A stretch of 14,541 bases of DNA from Syntrophales bacterium (GTDB lineage: Bacteria; Desulfobacterota; Syntrophia; Syntrophales; UBA2210): NCBI GenBank assembly GCA_023230565.1, contig JALNXD010000062.1, forward strand, positions 1 through 14,541. Reading direction: 5' to 3'. Numbering within the stretch: position 1 is the stretch's first letter; every line of letters begins with the position of its first letter. Shown here piece after piece: positions 14,077-14,541 of this stretch. The notes under the pieces were generated by a model. It was given only the letters and a program-made list of their open reading frames with translations, made no database searches and was not told where the DNA came from. A program made the position numbers and the translations under genes.

Positions 14077-14514
14077 TTAGATTTTCTTGATCATCTTTTT
14101 GGCGGGACCCAAGGCCTTAACCTTCTCGGTCACTCCCTTGATGACGTTTGCGAATTTTTCCCCCTCAGACGCGGATACCCACGTAAAAATGGTTCTGTCC
14201 GCTTCAAACCCTATATATGAAAGGAAACGCTTTAACATTGCAAATTTCCTTCGAGCCGACAGATTGCCCGAAATATAATGGCATTCCCCCGGATGACATC
14301 CCGATACCAGCACTCCGTCCACGCCTTCTTGAAGAGCTTTGACCACATAGAAGGGATTCACCCTTCCGGAACAGGGGAGTCGTATCAACCGTACATTTGG
14401 CGGATACTGAATCCTGCTTATACCTGCCAGATCGGCGCCGGCATATGTACACCAGTTGCAGACAAAGGCAACAATTTTAGGCTCCCAATTTTCGTTTACG
14501 TTAGTTTCAGTCAT
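14077..14514 (-). CDS. mvhD: MvhD-like hydrogenase iron-sulfur subunit (FlxD-type)
   Basis: A 145-residue protein of the MvhD/FrhD-related family that hands electrons to HdrA through a [2Fe-2S] cluster. The motifs FVCNWCTYAGAD (17-28), RLPCSGRV (45-52) and VSGCHPGECHY (70-80) supply C19, C22, C48, C73 and C78. The ATG at 14514 has GAGG 5 nt upstream. It lies 39 bp before the FrhB-like gene. The frame stays open for nine more codons up to the right edge, with an acidic linker-like sequence, so a fusion to an upstream HdrA cannot be excluded; the good ribosome binding site favours a separate protein. No hydrogenase large or small subunit is present, which supports a NADH-linked (Flx) and not an H2-linked (Mvh) system. 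Confidence 0.9.
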   Translation of the reverse strand: MTETNVNENWEPKIVAFVCNWCTYAGADLAGISRIQYPPNVRLIRLPCSGRVNPFYVVKALQEGVDGVLVSGCHPGECHYISGNLSARRKFAMLKRFLSYIGFEADRTIFTWVSASEGEKFANVIKGVTEKVKALGPAKKMIKKI

Positions 14515-14541
14515 ACCATCCTCATCATTTATATCGTATGT

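Overview
The window looks like chromosomal DNA of a strictly anaerobic bacterium of the former Deltaproteobacteria (Desulfobacterota; a sulfate reducer or a Syntrophus-like syntroph). The clues are a heterodisulfide-reductase/flavin-oxidoreductase (Hdr-Flx) cluster, an NfnAB transhydrogenase, an AhbB-type siroheme decarboxylase beside hemL (alternative heme pathway) and an F-type ATP synthase c subunit with a cleavable-looking signal peptide. This assignment is inferred from gene families; no rRNA or other taxonomic marker is present. I saw no tRNA, rRNA, CRISPR array, insertion sequence or phage gene.

Left part (1-1274, minus strand): the edge of an exopolysaccharide/O-antigen locus. A Wzz-type chain-length determinant runs off the left end. 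A gene-free stretch of about 570 bp separates it from an EPS-associated MarR-type regulator. That regulator has a good sigma70-like promoter and a perfect 17-bp dyad at the predicted transcription start. The gene-free stretch holds two copies of a 22-bp imperfect repeat.

Middle part (1300-7117): housekeeping genes. hemL and ahbB overlap on the minus strand. atpE stands alone on the plus strand and ends in a strong bidirectional terminator. It faces a GGQ-motif release-factor-like ribosome rescue gene. An RNase Z-like metallo-beta-lactamase gene follows on the plus strand and converges on a NusG paralogue (RfaH/UpxY/LoaP type), which lies just downstream of ribD. The NusG paralogue is the kind of factor that drives long polysaccharide operons, so it may act on the locus at the left edge although it sits about 4.5 kb away.

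Right part (7215-14541, all minus strand): two electron-transfer modules. In transcription order they are mvhD (flxD-like), an FrhB-like iron-sulfur protein, hdrC, hdrB, a sulfhydrogenase-beta-like dicluster protein, and flxA (FAD/NAD(P)H/[2Fe-2S]); then, after a hairpin, nfnA and nfnB. HdrA, the bifurcating flavoprotein expected of such a complex, is not in the window and would be expected beyond the right edge. By family knowledge, the Hdr-Flx complex couples NADH oxidation to reduction of ferredoxin and a disulfide (or the reverse), and NfnAB links reduced ferredoxin and NADH to NADPH. Together they form a hub that interconverts NADH, NADPH, ferredoxin and thiol/disulfide pools.
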